Positions 35,268 through 44,619 of a stretch of DNA of 64,000 nucleotides are shown in pieces. The position numbers and the translations under genes were made by a program. The stretch's first letter is position 1; every line of letters begins with the position of its first letter. A model generated the notes under the pieces. It saw only the letters and a list, made by a program, of their open reading frames with translations. It was not told the DNA's origin and did no database searches. Where the stretch lies: assembly GCA_002162075.1 (NCBI GenBank), contig CP021423.1, positions 806,001-870,000 of the forward strand, given 5' to 3'. The stretch comes from Armatimonadetes bacterium Uphvl-Ar1 (lineage in GTDB: Bacteria; Armatimonadota; Fimbriimonadia; Fimbriimonadales; Fimbriimonadaceae).

Positions 35268-36185
35268 ATGGGTCGTTTGATTGCAGCTGCAGATGTGGGT
35301 AGTAACACCGCTCATCTGCTGATTGCTCATTTAACGGAGACGGGGTTAAAGAAGATTGTTAATGAGAGTGATTGGCTCTCATTGGGGGAGGAAGTGAGCC
35401 GAGATGGGAAGATTTCGGCGGGCAAGCGCAAGGAGCTGACGGCGACGATTGAGCGTTTTCGTCGGCTTTTGGATGAATACAAGGTTGAGGGAGCGATGTT
35501 CTTTGCGACGGAGGCGATGCGAAAGGCCTCGAATCATGAAGAGATATTGGCGGATATTTTTGAGAAATTTGGGATTCGGATTGACTTGATTTCTCCGATG
35601 AGGGAGGCGGAATTGAGTTACAAGAGTTCGCAGTTGGATTGTTTTGGGCCGGAGCCGATGCTGATGGTGGAGGCAGGTGGGGGCAGTGTTCAGGTGGCTT
35701 ATTGCCAAGATGGGATTTTGGAACGGGTGACGAGTTTGCCGATTGGGTCGGGAGCTCTCAAGGCGCGGAGTGGAATGGATCAGCCGCCCAGTGATTATGC
35801 GATCAATAAGGCACTTGAGATCATTCAGATTGAATGTGATGCGGTAGCGAATTATCCATCGGTGAAGCGGATTGTGGCTTGTGGTGGGCTCTGCAGAGGA
35901 TTGTGGCGGGCTTTGCATCCAGATGGTGACAAGACGCTGAGGGTGGAGGAATTAGACTTTTTGGCTTGGGATTGTGCGCGATTGGAGGCGGAGGTTGTTG
36001 TTGATCGGTATGACGTGAAGATCAATCGGGCGCGGACGCTTTTGGCGGGGTCACTGATTTTGCGGCATTTGATGGGAATGTTTGGGCACAGCGAAGTTCA
36101 GATGAGCCAATACGGAGTTCGAGAGGGGGCGATTTTGGAGATGAGTGAGCGGGCGAGCGAGAACTGGATGGTGAGCGGGAAATGA
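35268..36185 (+). CDS. ppx: Exopolyphosphatase / guanosine pentaphosphate phosphatase family protein
   Basis: 305 residues of the ASKHA fold. The phosphate-binding loops are visible: AADVGSNTAHLLIAHL near residue 5, FATEAMRKASN near 85, and VEAGGGSVQVAYCQDG near 140. It would release phosphate from the end of polyphosphate or from pppGpp. The length corresponds to the short Ppx form without the C-terminal HD domain. Its stop overlaps the ppk start (ATGA), so synthesis and breakdown enzymes are translated together. Confidence 0.93.
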   Translation: MGRLIAAADVGSNTAHLLIAHLTETGLKKIVNESDWLSLGEEVSRDGKISAGKRKELTATIERFRRLLDEYKVEGAMFFATEAMRKASNHEEILADIFEKFGIRIDLISPMREAELSYKSSQLDCFGPEPMLMVEAGGGSVQVAYCQDGILERVTSLPIGSGALKARSGMDQPPSDYAINKALEIIQIECDAVANYPSVKRIVACGGLCRGLWRALHPDGDKTLRVEELDFLAWDCARLEAEVVVDRYDVKINRARTLLAGSLILRHLMGMFGHSEVQMSQYGVREGAILEMSERASENWMVSGK

Positions 36186-38227
36186 CGGGTGCGGATCGCT
36201 ACGTCAACCGGGAGTGGAGCTGGTTGCAGTTCAATGCGCGGGTGTTGTTTGAGGCAGAGAATTCGGATAATCCTCTGCTGGAGCGGGTGAAGTATCTGGC
36301 GATTTTTGAGTCAAATTTGGATGAATTTTATATGGTGCGGGTTTCGGGGTTGATCGAGCAAGAGGCAGCCGGGATGTCGAAAGTGACACCGGACGGGCTG
36401 GATGCGAGTCAGCAGTTGACGATGATTGCGGAGGAAGCGGAGCCTTTGCGGCGGCGGGCGGCGGAGATTTCGAGGAGGTTGGAGGGTGAGCTCGCAACGG
36501 AGGGGGTGGTGTTGCGGGCGGTTGACGAGTTGTCAGTTCCCGAGCAAGAGGCACTAACGGAAGTTTTTGAGCGGGAAGTTTTTGCGCTTTTGACGCCGCT
36601 GATGATGGCTCCAACAATGACATTTCCGTTCATTAGTAACCGGAGTTTGAACTTGGCGGTGGGGCTTGGGGAAGAGGGGAGTGAGCAGTGGGCGCGGATC
36701 AAAGTGCCGCCGGTGTTGCCTCGTTTGATGGCGATCCCTGGGCGAGCACGTGAGTTTGTGTTGCTGGAGGATGTGATCGCGGCGAATTTGGCGCATCTGT
36801 TCCCGGGTGTGGCGGTAACTGGTTCTTATTTGTTCCGAGTTGTTCGGGATGCGGATATTGAGATTCGAGAACTTGAAGCGGCAGATTTGATAGATGCGGT
36901 TGAGAAAACATTGCGGATGCGTCGGTTTGGCGATCCGGTATTGCTGGAGGTTGAGGAGCGGATGCCGGAGGAGGTAAAGCGGCTCTTGATGGACAACCTC
37001 GAGCTTCAGCCCTCGGATGTTTTTGAGGTGAACGGTCGTATTGGGATGGATTTTATGTGGGAATTGTCGGGCGTGGATTTGCCAGTTCTTAAGTTTGAGA
37101 AGCACTTGCCTTACAGGAATGAGCGGGTTTGTGATGCGGGAAGTTTGTTTGAGGTTTTGAAGCATCAGGATGTGTTGGTTCATCATCCTTTCGACGATTT
37201 TGAGCCGGTGTTATCTTTTATTCGTTCTGCGGCAAGTGATCCCAGGGTGATTGGAATCAAACAGTCGCTTTACCGGGTGGGTTCGGAATCACCTGTGGTC
37301 GAGAGTTTGCTTGAAGCGAGTGAGGAGGGGAAGCAGGTTGCGGTTATGGTTGAGCTGAAGGCTCGATTTGACGAGAGTAACAATTTGGTTTGGTCTAGAG
37401 CGTTGGAGCGGAGCGGGGTTCATGTCACTTATGGGACGGTTGAGATGAAAGTGCATTGTAAGTTGTGTTTGGTAGTTCGGAAGGAAGATTCAGGAATTAG
37501 AACATATGCGCATATTGGCACAGGGAACTACAATCCGAGTACGGCGCGGCTTTATACGGATCTTGGTTTGCTTACGAGTGACCCAGAGATTTGCCAGGAC
37601 ATTGCAGAGTTGTTCAATTACTTGACGGGGATGAGCGGTCAGGTTAAGTACCGGAAGCTGCTTGTTGCTCCGCTGGACTTGCGGGAGGGGATTATTGATC
37701 GTATTGAGCGTGAGGTGGAGGCGTTTCGTCAGACTGGTCGGGGCCGGATTGCGTTTAAACTGAATTCGCTGGTTGATATTGAGGTGATTGATGCCCTTTA
37801 TGAAGCGAGTCAGGCGGGGGTGACGGTGGATTTGATTGTGAGAGGGATTTGTTGTTTGCGGCCCGGGGTTGAGGGGCTCAGCGAGAATATCCGGGTTGTG
37901 AGTGTGGTGGGTCGATTTTTGGAGCATTCGCGGGCTTATTACTTTGAGAATGGTGGAGAGGAAGAAGTTTTGATCGGGAGTGCGGATATGATGCGCCGGA
38001 ATTTGGATCGCCGGGTGGAGGTTCTGGTTCCGCTTGAGGATCAGGATCAAATTGACTACGTGCGGGATGAAGTGATTGGGTTGGCTTTGCTTGACAATGT
38101 CAAGGCATGGCGTGGATTGGCGGACGGGCGATATGAGCGTGCGGTTGGGAGGAAAGGCGGACGGCGTCGCAATTCTCAGGTCGAGTTAATTGAAAAGCCG
38201 GCGACAAAGGTTTTGCCGCCGGCTTGA
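36182..38227 (+). CDS. ppk: Polyphosphate kinase 1
   Basis: PPK1 polymerises the terminal phosphate of ATP into polyphosphate. The 681-residue protein has the N-terminal domain (YVNREWSWLQFNARVLFEAE, FESNLDEFYMVRV), the head domain, and two phospholipase D-like catalytic domains. The autophosphorylated His is in AHIGTGNYNPSTARLYTD, near residue 440, and the second conserved His is in FLEHSRAYYF. The C-terminal LIGSADMMRRNLDRRVE is typical. The start overlaps ppx. A GC-rich hairpin overlaps the last codons. Confidence 0.96.
   Translation: MTGADRYVNREWSWLQFNARVLFEAENSDNPLLERVKYLAIFESNLDEFYMVRVSGLIEQEAAGMSKVTPDGLDASQQLTMIAEEAEPLRRRAAEISRRLEGELATEGVVLRAVDELSVPEQEALTEVFEREVFALLTPLMMAPTMTFPFISNRSLNLAVGLGEEGSEQWARIKVPPVLPRLMAIPGRAREFVLLEDVIAANLAHLFPGVAVTGSYLFRVVRDADIEIRELEAADLIDAVEKTLRMRRFGDPVLLEVEERMPEEVKRLLMDNLELQPSDVFEVNGRIGMDFMWELSGVDLPVLKFEKHLPYRNERVCDAGSLFEVLKHQDVLVHHPFDDFEPVLSFIRSAASDPRVIGIKQSLYRVGSESPVVESLLEASEEGKQVAVMVELKARFDESNNLVWSRALERSGVHVTYGTVEMKVHCKLCLVVRKEDSGIRTYAHIGTGNYNPSTARLYTDLGLLTSDPEICQDIAELFNYLTGMSGQVKYRKLLVAPLDLREGIIDRIEREVEAFRQTGRGRIAFKLNSLVDIEVIDALYEASQAGVTVDLIVRGICCLRPGVEGLSENIRVVSVVGRFLEHSRAYYFENGGEEEVLIGSADMMRRNLDRRVEVLVPLEDQDQIDYVRDEVIGLALLDNVKAWRGLADGRYERAVGRKGGRRRNSQVELIEKPATKVLPPA
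38195..38225 (+). terminator. Hairpin at the 3' end of ppk
   Basis: An 8-bp stem (38195-38202 with 38218-38225) overlaps the last ppk codons. The T tract is poor, so this may be a weak terminator between ppk and the convergent M28 peptidase gene. Confidence 0.4.
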
Positions 38228-38238
38228 CCTGTGGTTTC

Positions 38239-39801
38239 TTAGCTTCCGGATTGGAAGAGATTTTTCACTGGGCCATCGATGACGATTCGGTTGGATTGAC
38301 TGGCGAACTCGTAAATCAGACCGTACATGAGTTTGGTTGATTTTGTGAGTTTTGCAAAGTCAACTACTTCCACCTCGTCGGACCTTTGATGGTAGTGCTC
38401 GTGGGGGCCGCAGAACATGAAGATCGCGGGGATTCCTTTTTGGACAAAGCTGTAATGATCGGATCGGTAGAAAATTCGCTCTGGGTCATCCATTCGGTCG
38501 TAATCGTCGCGGAGCACCATTTTTACGGTTGCATTGTTGACTTCGTTCAGGGTTTTTGTGATTTGTGAGCTGATCAGCTTGGGGCCAATTGCGTGGATTT
38601 CGTTGACACCGGCAAGTTTTTCGTTGCGGGGGTTGGTGTCTCCGGCGGGGCGGGACATGGAGACCATGTCGAGATTGACGTTGAAGACAATTTGTTTGAG
38701 ATCAACGGTCGGATTGTCGCAGAAGTATTGTGAGCCCCAGAGTCCTTTCTCTTCACCAGTGTACCAAATGAACAGGGTTGATCGCTTTGGTCGTTGGCCG
38801 GTGGCGATGACTCGGGCAATTTCGAGGAGGGCAACGGTACCGCTTCCGTTGTCGTCGGCTCCATTGAAGATTGTGTCCCCGGTTCCATCGGCGGTGCTCA
38901 TCCCGACGTGATCGTAGTGGGCACCAATTGAGATGTACTCTTTGCTAAGGGTGGGATCAGTTCCGGGAATAATGCCGATGACGTTGTGGGTGATGACTTC
39001 CCGGCGTTGGACATCGAGCTTGAGGGTGATGGTTGGGCCGGCAGAGGCGAACTCTGCGCGTGCGGCATTGAGGGCGGCGGTTTTGAGGGATTCACCGATC
39101 TCGGGAGTTACGGTGATGACGGGAAGTCCGGCGACTGGATTGTTGGATTTGGGTGAGTATCGTCCTCCGGCAACCATACGGTCAAGTTGGCGTTTCCAAG
39201 ATGCAGTACTGGGGTTATTGGCGATGGTGATAACGGCAACCGCACCATGACGTTTTGCGGCGACAGCGGGCGATTCCCAGTTGGGATCGCGGGTTGCATC
39301 GCGCATCGTGAGTCCTTCGGGGAGGGCGTTGTCCGTAATGACGATGGCTCCTTTGAGCGGCAGTCCTTTCATCGGGTCAATTCCTTTGCTTACGTTTGTC
39401 CATCCGGAGGCGACGAATACGGGAGTGGATTGAACATCGGCGGCGGTCAGTCCGGTCGGGAGGAATCCTTCGCCGAGTGTGATGGACTTGCCGTCAATGG
39501 TTAGCATCGAATTTTCGGCGTTGAGAACGGCGGATTCAAGTGGCATTTTCTGTAGGTATGTGCCGTTTTCTCCGCCGGGTTGAACACCGTAAATCTTCAG
39601 TTGAGTGCTAATGAAAAGCGCGGCGATATCGAGTCCGCGGGAGGGTGTGTCTCGGCCTTCGAGGAGGTCGTGAGCAATGAATTCGAGATTGGACTTGAGA
39701 TGCATCTCCGAAATTTTGTCGACTTCTGGAGCATTGATGGCAAAAGCAGTCGGGGTTAGAAGCAGTCCGAGAAGGACGGGAGCCAAAGTGCGGCGAACCA
39801 T
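38239..39801 (-). CDS. M28 family metallopeptidase with PA domain
   Basis: 520 residues with signal peptide (MVRRTLAPVLLGLLLTPTAFA), so exported. A protease-associated (PA) insert lies about residues 120-220. The M28 zinc aminopeptidase fold follows. Metal ligands are seen in GAHYDHVG (His), NGADDNGSG (bridging Asp), TGEEKGLWG (Glu pair including the general base), NLDMVS (Asp) and GPHEHYHQRSDE (His). It would trim amino acids from peptides in the periplasm or outside. The coding end is convergent with ppk, and the start is divergent from the FHA gene. Confidence 0.93.
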   Translation of the reverse strand: MVRRTLAPVLLGLLLTPTAFAINAPEVDKISEMHLKSNLEFIAHDLLEGRDTPSRGLDIAALFISTQLKIYGVQPGGENGTYLQKMPLESAVLNAENSMLTIDGKSITLGEGFLPTGLTAADVQSTPVFVASGWTNVSKGIDPMKGLPLKGAIVITDNALPEGLTMRDATRDPNWESPAVAAKRHGAVAVITIANNPSTASWKRQLDRMVAGGRYSPKSNNPVAGLPVITVTPEIGESLKTAALNAARAEFASAGPTITLKLDVQRREVITHNVIGIIPGTDPTLSKEYISIGAHYDHVGMSTADGTGDTIFNGADDNGSGTVALLEIARVIATGQRPKRSTLFIWYTGEEKGLWGSQYFCDNPTVDLKQIVFNVNLDMVSMSRPAGDTNPRNEKLAGVNEIHAIGPKLISSQITKTLNEVNNATVKMVLRDDYDRMDDPERIFYRSDHYSFVQKGIPAIFMFCGPHEHYHQRSDEVEVVDFAKLTKSTKLMYGLIYEFASQSNRIVIDGPVKNLFQSGS

Positions 39802-39905
39802 GGCACTTTCTACCCCGAATGGAGCGGAATTGTGCCGTTTTTGTAAGAGATTGCGGTTCCGCCACCTTTTGACGGCTCGCAGACGTCCAAATAAGAGATT
39901 AGGTT

Positions 39906-40802
39906 ATGAGTGATTTGAATCGCACACAGATGGCGGCTCCGCCGATGGTTGACCCGAACAAAACTCAGCTTGGGGCCCCGATTGACCCGAATCGGACCGT
40001 GATGGGTTCTCCGAATTACGAGGCGACGGTGACGATCAAGCCAGTTCAGTGTGTGGTTTGCAAGACCTTTAATCCACCGGGGGTGATGTTCTGTGTCGAG
40101 TGTGGGTTAATTTTTGATATGGCGTTGGACGGCGATGCATTTGGTGCGCCAGCGGTTCAGGTTCCGGTTTTGGTGGATGGCGATGGGCGCGAGTACAAGT
40201 TGCGCGCGGGTGCGGTGATGGTGGGACGTCAGGGCGATGTTTTAGTTGAAGATTCTCGGATGAGCCGCCAACATGCGAAAGTGAGCTGGGAAGGGTCAAG
40301 TGTTTTTGTGGAGGATTTGGGTTCGACGAACGGAACGACGGTTAACGGAGAGCGAACGACGGGGCGGGTTTTGGTTGAGAACGGGGCAACCATCAGTTTT
40401 GGAGGGGTTGAAATGAAGCTGGGGATGCCGGGAGAAGCAAACAAGACTTTGGCGGCGATGAGTGGGAAAACGGCGGCAATGACCGCTCCTCCGGTGGGGA
40501 CGGGAGCGATGGCGCATTTGGTAGTTGACGGGAACAAGGTTCCTCTCGTTATGGGACGTCATTCGTTTGGGCGAAAACCAGAGAATGGAATTCAAATATC
40601 TGACCCCTATGTAAGCGGACGGCACGGCGAGTTTGAAGTCACCGATGAGGGAGTTTCGATAACCGACATGGGCTCAACGAATGGCACTTTTGTGAATGAA
40701 GCGCGGCTCGCGACGGGTCAGAAGACGTTGATTCACCCAGGGGATGAAGTGCGGCTTGGGCAATATAAGTTAGAGATTGTTTTTGCGGGGCAGCAGAGCT
40801 AA
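39906..40802 (+). CDS. Double FHA domain protein with zinc ribbon and Thr-rich N-terminal repeats
   Basis: 298 residues. The N-terminus has three DPN-(R/K)-T-like segments (NRTQMAAP, DPNKTQLGAP, DPNRTVMGSP) whose Thr residues look like phospho-acceptors. Next is a zinc ribbon, CVVCKTFNPPGVMFCVECG (two CxxC). FHA domain 1 is at about 100-180 (SRMSRQHAKV, DLGSTNGTTVNG), a linker with another NKT motif follows, and FHA domain 2 is at about 210-290 (YVSGRHGEF, DMGSTNGTFVNEA). FHA domains bind phosphothreonine. Only 3 bases separate it from the PP2C phosphatase, so it belongs to a Ser/Thr phosphorylation circuit; the kinase is not here. Confidence 0.93.
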   Translation: MSDLNRTQMAAPPMVDPNKTQLGAPIDPNRTVMGSPNYEATVTIKPVQCVVCKTFNPPGVMFCVECGLIFDMALDGDAFGAPAVQVPVLVDGDGREYKLRAGAVMVGRQGDVLVEDSRMSRQHAKVSWEGSSVFVEDLGSTNGTTVNGERTTGRVLVENGATISFGGVEMKLGMPGEANKTLAAMSGKTAAMTAPPVGTGAMAHLVVDGNKVPLVMGRHSFGRKPENGIQISDPYVSGRHGEFEVTDEGVSITDMGSTNGTFVNEARLATGQKTLIHPGDEVRLGQYKLEIVFAGQQS

Positions 40803-40805
40803 AAG

Positions 40806-41630
40806 ATGGAAGAGATTACGGCGGAAATCACAGTTGAGGCGGTTGTTCCTCAGACGGCTTTGCGAGTGCGCCCTAGGCTGAGTTTTGGTTGCAAGACGGA
40901 CATGGGGAAAGTTCGGGACAACAACGAAGACAAGCACGAATTTTTCTTGGCGGAACGCGATGGTGATGTGGCGGCGAAAGGGCATATTTTTGTAGTGTGT
41001 GATGGAATGGGGGGGCACGAGGCGGGGCAGTGTGCTAGTGAAGTTGCGACAAAGACTTTTATTGATGTTTATCGTTCGCACCCGAGCGAAGATTGGATGG
41101 TTGCGGCGCGATCCGCAGTTACGGCGGCGACCCGATTTATCAATGATTTGAGCCGGGCGATGCCGAGTCGGAGGGGGATGGGGACGACTTTGGTTGCGCT
41201 GATTGTGCGACAGGATCAGGCTTTGGTGGTGAACGTGGGGGACTCCCGCTGTTATCAGTTGCAAGGAGAAGGGGTGAGACAGGTTACGACGGATCACACT
41301 TGGGTTGAGGAAACGGTAGCGGCGGGGATGATGTCCCGGGAGGAGGCTGAGGCGCACCAATATCGCCATGTGATCACTCGGGCGCTTGGGACAGAACGCG
41401 ATGTTGCGTGCGATCTTTTTGAGATGGAATTACGGGAAAGCGATGTTTTTATGCTTTGCTCGGATGGAGTCACGAACCATGTTGCGGACGAACAAATTGG
41501 GGTGATTTTGCGGAGTGGATCGCCGAGTGAAGCGGCGTGGCGTTTGGTTGGAGATGCCCTTGTGGGGGGTGGCTCCGACAATGCAACAGTTATAGTGGTT
41601 CGGGTTGATGGACTTGACCGGGTGGACTGA
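40806..41630 (+). CDS. PP2C family protein serine/threonine phosphatase
   Basis: 274 residues of the PPM metal-dependent phosphatase family. Metal-binding motifs are CKTDMGKVRDNNED, FVVCDGMGGHEAG, GDSRCYQL, LCSDGVTNHV and GSDNATVIVV. It would remove phosphate from Ser or Thr, perhaps from the N-terminal repeats of the FHA protein encoded just upstream. The protein is soluble. Its stop codon lies in the loop of a strong intrinsic terminator. Confidence 0.94.
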   Translation: MEEITAEITVEAVVPQTALRVRPRLSFGCKTDMGKVRDNNEDKHEFFLAERDGDVAAKGHIFVVCDGMGGHEAGQCASEVATKTFIDVYRSHPSEDWMVAARSAVTAATRFINDLSRAMPSRRGMGTTLVALIVRQDQALVVNVGDSRCYQLQGEGVRQVTTDHTWVEETVAAGMMSREEAEAHQYRHVITRALGTERDVACDLFEMELRESDVFMLCSDGVTNHVADEQIGVILRSGSPSEAAWRLVGDALVGGGSDNATVIVVRVDGLDRVD

Positions 41631-41650
41631 GTTTCACCCGGTCAAGTTTT
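41613..41650 (+). terminator. Intrinsic terminator overlapping the end of the PP2C gene
   Basis: A perfect 12-bp stem (41613-41624 with 41635-41646) is followed by four T residues. The PP2C stop codon lies in the loop. It ends the FHA-PP2C transcript before the convergent DUF3298 gene. Confidence 0.85.
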
Positions 41651-41655
41651 GGGGG

Positions 41656-42354
41656 TCACCAGACTTTTTTCATTAATCCGGAGAGAACACCTTGGTCATC
41701 CAATCCTTCGGGCATGTCTGACCATTTGAGCTTGATTTCGTAAGTGCCTTCTACTCCGGCTCCGACATCGTATTTGCCGAAGAGCCAAGTGATTCCGGCA
41801 GGGGTGACGACGAATTGATTTGCCAGTTCGGTGGTTAGAGCTTCATACGGGGAAATGTCCCGACTGGCTTTGACGTTGTTCAGTTTGGGGAGGACATATT
41901 TGTTGGCAAAATCGGCGGGTTTTGTGCCTTTCTTGAGGAGGTCAGCAAGACTCAGGACGCCGAATTTGCCGTTTTTGGGGCCGTAGGTGCGACTGAGATA
42001 GAAGAGTTGGGGATTTGCTCCGCCGGTGAACTGGTAGCCGTTCCACATGACGGAGACAATTCCGGCATTCGCGACGCCGACGATTGGTTGGAGTTCGAGT
42101 CCCCAGGACGACCCTTGCCATCCTTCGCGCTCAAAGGTTTTGGCTTCGCGCATAAATTCGTCGTAGACCTTTTTCGCGGTGGCTTTCAGGTCAGGATTTG
42201 CAACTCCATTGATCGCGGTTCGGGTCAGGAATTGTGGATAGGCGGCAGATGCTTCCCAGCGATCAGCCTTTTTGGACTGGAAGGCTTCAAATGTTTGGGC
42301 GGTGCCCAGACTTGCCGCCAGGGTGAGGAAGAGGACGGAGGAGAGGTGTTTCAT
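41656..42354 (-). CDS. DUF3298/RsiV-like secreted protein, copy 1
   Basis: 232 residues with signal peptide (MKHLSSVLFLTLAASLGTAQ). The pattern SVMWNGYQFTGGANPQLFYLSRTY, then LSLADLLKKG and YDVGAGVEGTYEIKLKWSDM, matches the DUF3298 fold of RsiV, a lysozyme-binding anti-sigma factor domain. Here there is no transmembrane or sigma-binding part, so it is a free secreted version. A paralogue is encoded at 57348-58028 with the same FTGGA/YTGGAHPN and LKWSD motifs. Ligand unknown. Confidence 0.82.
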   Translation of the reverse strand: MKHLSSVLFLTLAASLGTAQTFEAFQSKKADRWEASAAYPQFLTRTAINGVANPDLKATAKKVYDEFMREAKTFEREGWQGSSWGLELQPIVGVANAGIVSVMWNGYQFTGGANPQLFYLSRTYGPKNGKFGVLSLADLLKKGTKPADFANKYVLPKLNNVKASRDISPYEALTTELANQFVVTPAGITWLFGKYDVGAGVEGTYEIKLKWSDMPEGLDDQGVLSGLMKKVW

Positions 42355-42431
42355 TGATGTTCAAGAGAATGGACGAATTGGAGTCTAAAATGTGTCTTTT
42401 GGGGCGGGGGACTAGGCCAGTGAGATAGGGA

Positions 42432-43865
42432 TTAGTTTTCAGTTTGGACAAGAACTTTATCTTCGGTCATTTCGTGAAAGGTGTTGGCGACACCTTCGCG
42501 ACCGAATCCGGAATTTTTGATCCCGCCGTAGGGCATTGCGTCGAATCGAAGAGACGGGGAGTTGTTGATGATGAGGCCGCCCGTTTCGAGATTGTTGAAG
42601 TAGGTTTGGATTCGGGCTTGATCTTGGGTGAACAGGGCGGCATGGATTCCGAACTGGGAAGAGTTGATCCAGTTGATCGCTTGATCATCGGTTGAATAAC
42701 TTTGGATCGTGACAAGGGGGGCGAAAGCTTCTTCGATGCCGATTCGCATTTGGCGGGTTGGACTTTCGATGACGGCAGGTTCGATGATGTTGCCGATTCG
42801 GTGGCCTCCGGTGAGTAGTTTTGCTCCGTGGTTTTCGGCGTCTTCGATGAGGGCGATAGCATTATCTGCGGCTTCGGATGAGATCATCGGCCCGCAAGTG
42901 ACGGTGCGATCCAATGGATTACCTGTTTGGACGGATTCGGTTGCGCGGGTGAATTTTTCGCGGAATTCTAGATACCGGGTTTCATGACAGAGGATGTGTT
43001 GAAGGGAAATGCAGATTTGGCCGGCGTAGGCGAATGCGCCTGGGATTAGTTTTTCGATGGCGTGATCGATATCTGAATCGGGCGCGATGACAGCGGTGGC
43101 ATCGCCGCCTAGTTCGAGACTGACTCGCTTTTTGGGGAGAAGCTCTTTGAGCATCCAGCCTACTTGGGGTGAGCCAGTGAAGCTCAGCATTTTGATTCGT
43201 GGATCGAGAGCGGCTTTTTGAGCTAGGGCAGGAACGGTATTGAGGACGTTTACGACACCATCGGGGCAACCGGCCTCGTGAATGATGCGACCCAGGGCGA
43301 GGGTGCAGAGGGTTCCCATGCTGGGGGTCTTGACGACAACCGTATTGCCTGCGGCAAGGGCCGGGGCGATCTTGTGAGCGGCAAGGTTGAGGGGCCAGTT
43401 ATATGGGACGATGGCGAGGATTGGGCCGACCGGAACGCGAGTTGCGGTGACGCGAACGTTCTTTGAGCAGGAATCATGGGAGACATCAATTTCACGCGTG
43501 TGATTTTGGAGTGCCAGCTTGGCGGCGAGTTCAAAAGTGATGGCAAGTCGGGTGACTTCAGCTTCGGATTGGGTGATGGGTTTGCCGATTTCTTCGGCCA
43601 TGAGTTCAGCTAGTTCAGTAAACCGTTCGCGCACGAGGAAGGCGACTCGATTTAGGAGATCGGCACGGGTTTTGGGGGTGGAGAACTGCCAGGATTCGAA
43701 TGCAGTTTCGGCTGCGTCTATGGCGGCGGTGAATTCGCTCCATCCGGCTTCGGCGGCAGTGCCGACGAGTTTGCCGTCGTAGGGGGAGGAGTGTTGGGTT
43801 TTGCCAATGCTTTGGTCGCAGGGGCCGCCGATAAAGACGCCATTGATCAAGAGTTCTTGATGCAC
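42432..43865 (-). CDS. NAD(P)-dependent aldehyde dehydrogenase family protein
   Basis: 477 residues from a GTG at 43865 (MHQELLINGVFIGG), the usual length; the longer open frame would run into the divergent pyrF gene. It oxidises an aldehyde to the acid in the cytoplasm. Motifs are GPILAIVPYNWPLN, TVVVKTPSMGT, FTGSPQVGWML (NAD loop), SLELGGDATAVI (general base Glu), AGQICISLQHI (catalytic Cys), EEAFAPLVTI and PYGGIKNSGFGREG. The family members with this form include succinate semialdehyde and glyceraldehyde-3-phosphate (non-phosphorylating) enzymes; the substrate is not decided. Confidence 0.92.
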   Translation of the reverse strand: MHQELLINGVFIGGPCDQSIGKTQHSSPYDGKLVGTAAEAGWSEFTAAIDAAETAFESWQFSTPKTRADLLNRVAFLVRERFTELAELMAEEIGKPITQSEAEVTRLAITFELAAKLALQNHTREIDVSHDSCSKNVRVTATRVPVGPILAIVPYNWPLNLAAHKIAPALAAGNTVVVKTPSMGTLCTLALGRIIHEAGCPDGVVNVLNTVPALAQKAALDPRIKMLSFTGSPQVGWMLKELLPKKRVSLELGGDATAVIAPDSDIDHAIEKLIPGAFAYAGQICISLQHILCHETRYLEFREKFTRATESVQTGNPLDRTVTCGPMISSEAADNAIALIEDAENHGAKLLTGGHRIGNIIEPAVIESPTRQMRIGIEEAFAPLVTIQSYSTDDQAINWINSSQFGIHAALFTQDQARIQTYFNNLETGGLIINNSPSLRFDAMPYGGIKNSGFGREGVANTFHEMTEDKVLVQTEN

Positions 43866-43896
43866 GGTTTCATGATGGCATGGGGTTTCGTATAGA

Positions 43897-44619
43897 ATGG
43901 TTGGTGGGATGGGACGAAGAAATAAACATCGCATCATTTGTGCGCTCGATACGGGTGATTTGGAAGTGGCTTTGGCAAGCGTGCGGAAGTTACGCGAGTT
44001 CTGCGGTGCGTTTAAGATTGGCCATGCTTTGACCTTGCCCAACGGATTGGAGGTGATTGATCGGTTGCAGGATGCGGGGGCGGAGAGAGTGTTCTTGGAT
44101 TTGAAATTTCACGACATTCCGAGCAGTGTTGGGATTGCGGTGCGGGAGGCGGCGAAGCATAAGGTTTGGATGATGACCCTGCACTTGAGTGGTGGTCCGG
44201 CGATGCTGAGTGCGGCGGCGGAGGAGGCGAAAATGGTCACGGTATCGGACCGACCGATGTTGGTGGGGGTGTCGGTTTTGACTTCGATGGATCAAAAGAC
44301 TTTAAGTGATGATTTGGGCGTGGGTCGAACGATTGAAGAGCATATGGTTCATTTGAGCGAATTGGGGATGCGAGCGGGGATTGATGGTGTGGTTTGTTCG
44401 GTGCATGAAGCCGCAGCTTTGCGGGCAGCATTGCCTCACCAGGCAGTTTTGGTTACTCCAGGGATTCGGGCGAATCACGGAGAATCGCATGATCAGACTC
44501 GGATTGGGGATGGTCGAGATGCGATTACGGCGGGGGCGGATTATATGGTGATTGGTCGGGCTTTGACAGAAGCAGCTGATCCGGAGCAAGCTCTGAACGA
44601 CCTTCGGCTCTGCGACTAG
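43897..44619 (+). CDS. pyrF: Orotidine 5'-phosphate decarboxylase
   Basis: PyrF makes UMP from OMP, the last step of pyrimidine synthesis. The 240-residue (or 236 from ATG 43909, MGRRNKHRIICALD) TIM-barrel protein has the active-site signature DLKFHDIPSSV with the catalytic Asp-Lys-Asp set, CALDTGD at the first strand, TPGIRA and DYMVIGRALT at the phosphate site. The stop is immediately followed by the mutY ATG with no gap. It is divergent from the aldehyde dehydrogenase. Confidence 0.95.
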   Translation: MVGGMGRRNKHRIICALDTGDLEVALASVRKLREFCGAFKIGHALTLPNGLEVIDRLQDAGAERVFLDLKFHDIPSSVGIAVREAAKHKVWMMTLHLSGGPAMLSAAAEEAKMVTVSDRPMLVGVSVLTSMDQKTLSDDLGVGRTIEEHMVHLSELGMRAGIDGVVCSVHEAAALRAALPHQAVLVTPGIRANHGESHDQTRIGDGRDAITAGADYMVIGRALTEAADPEQALNDLRLCD

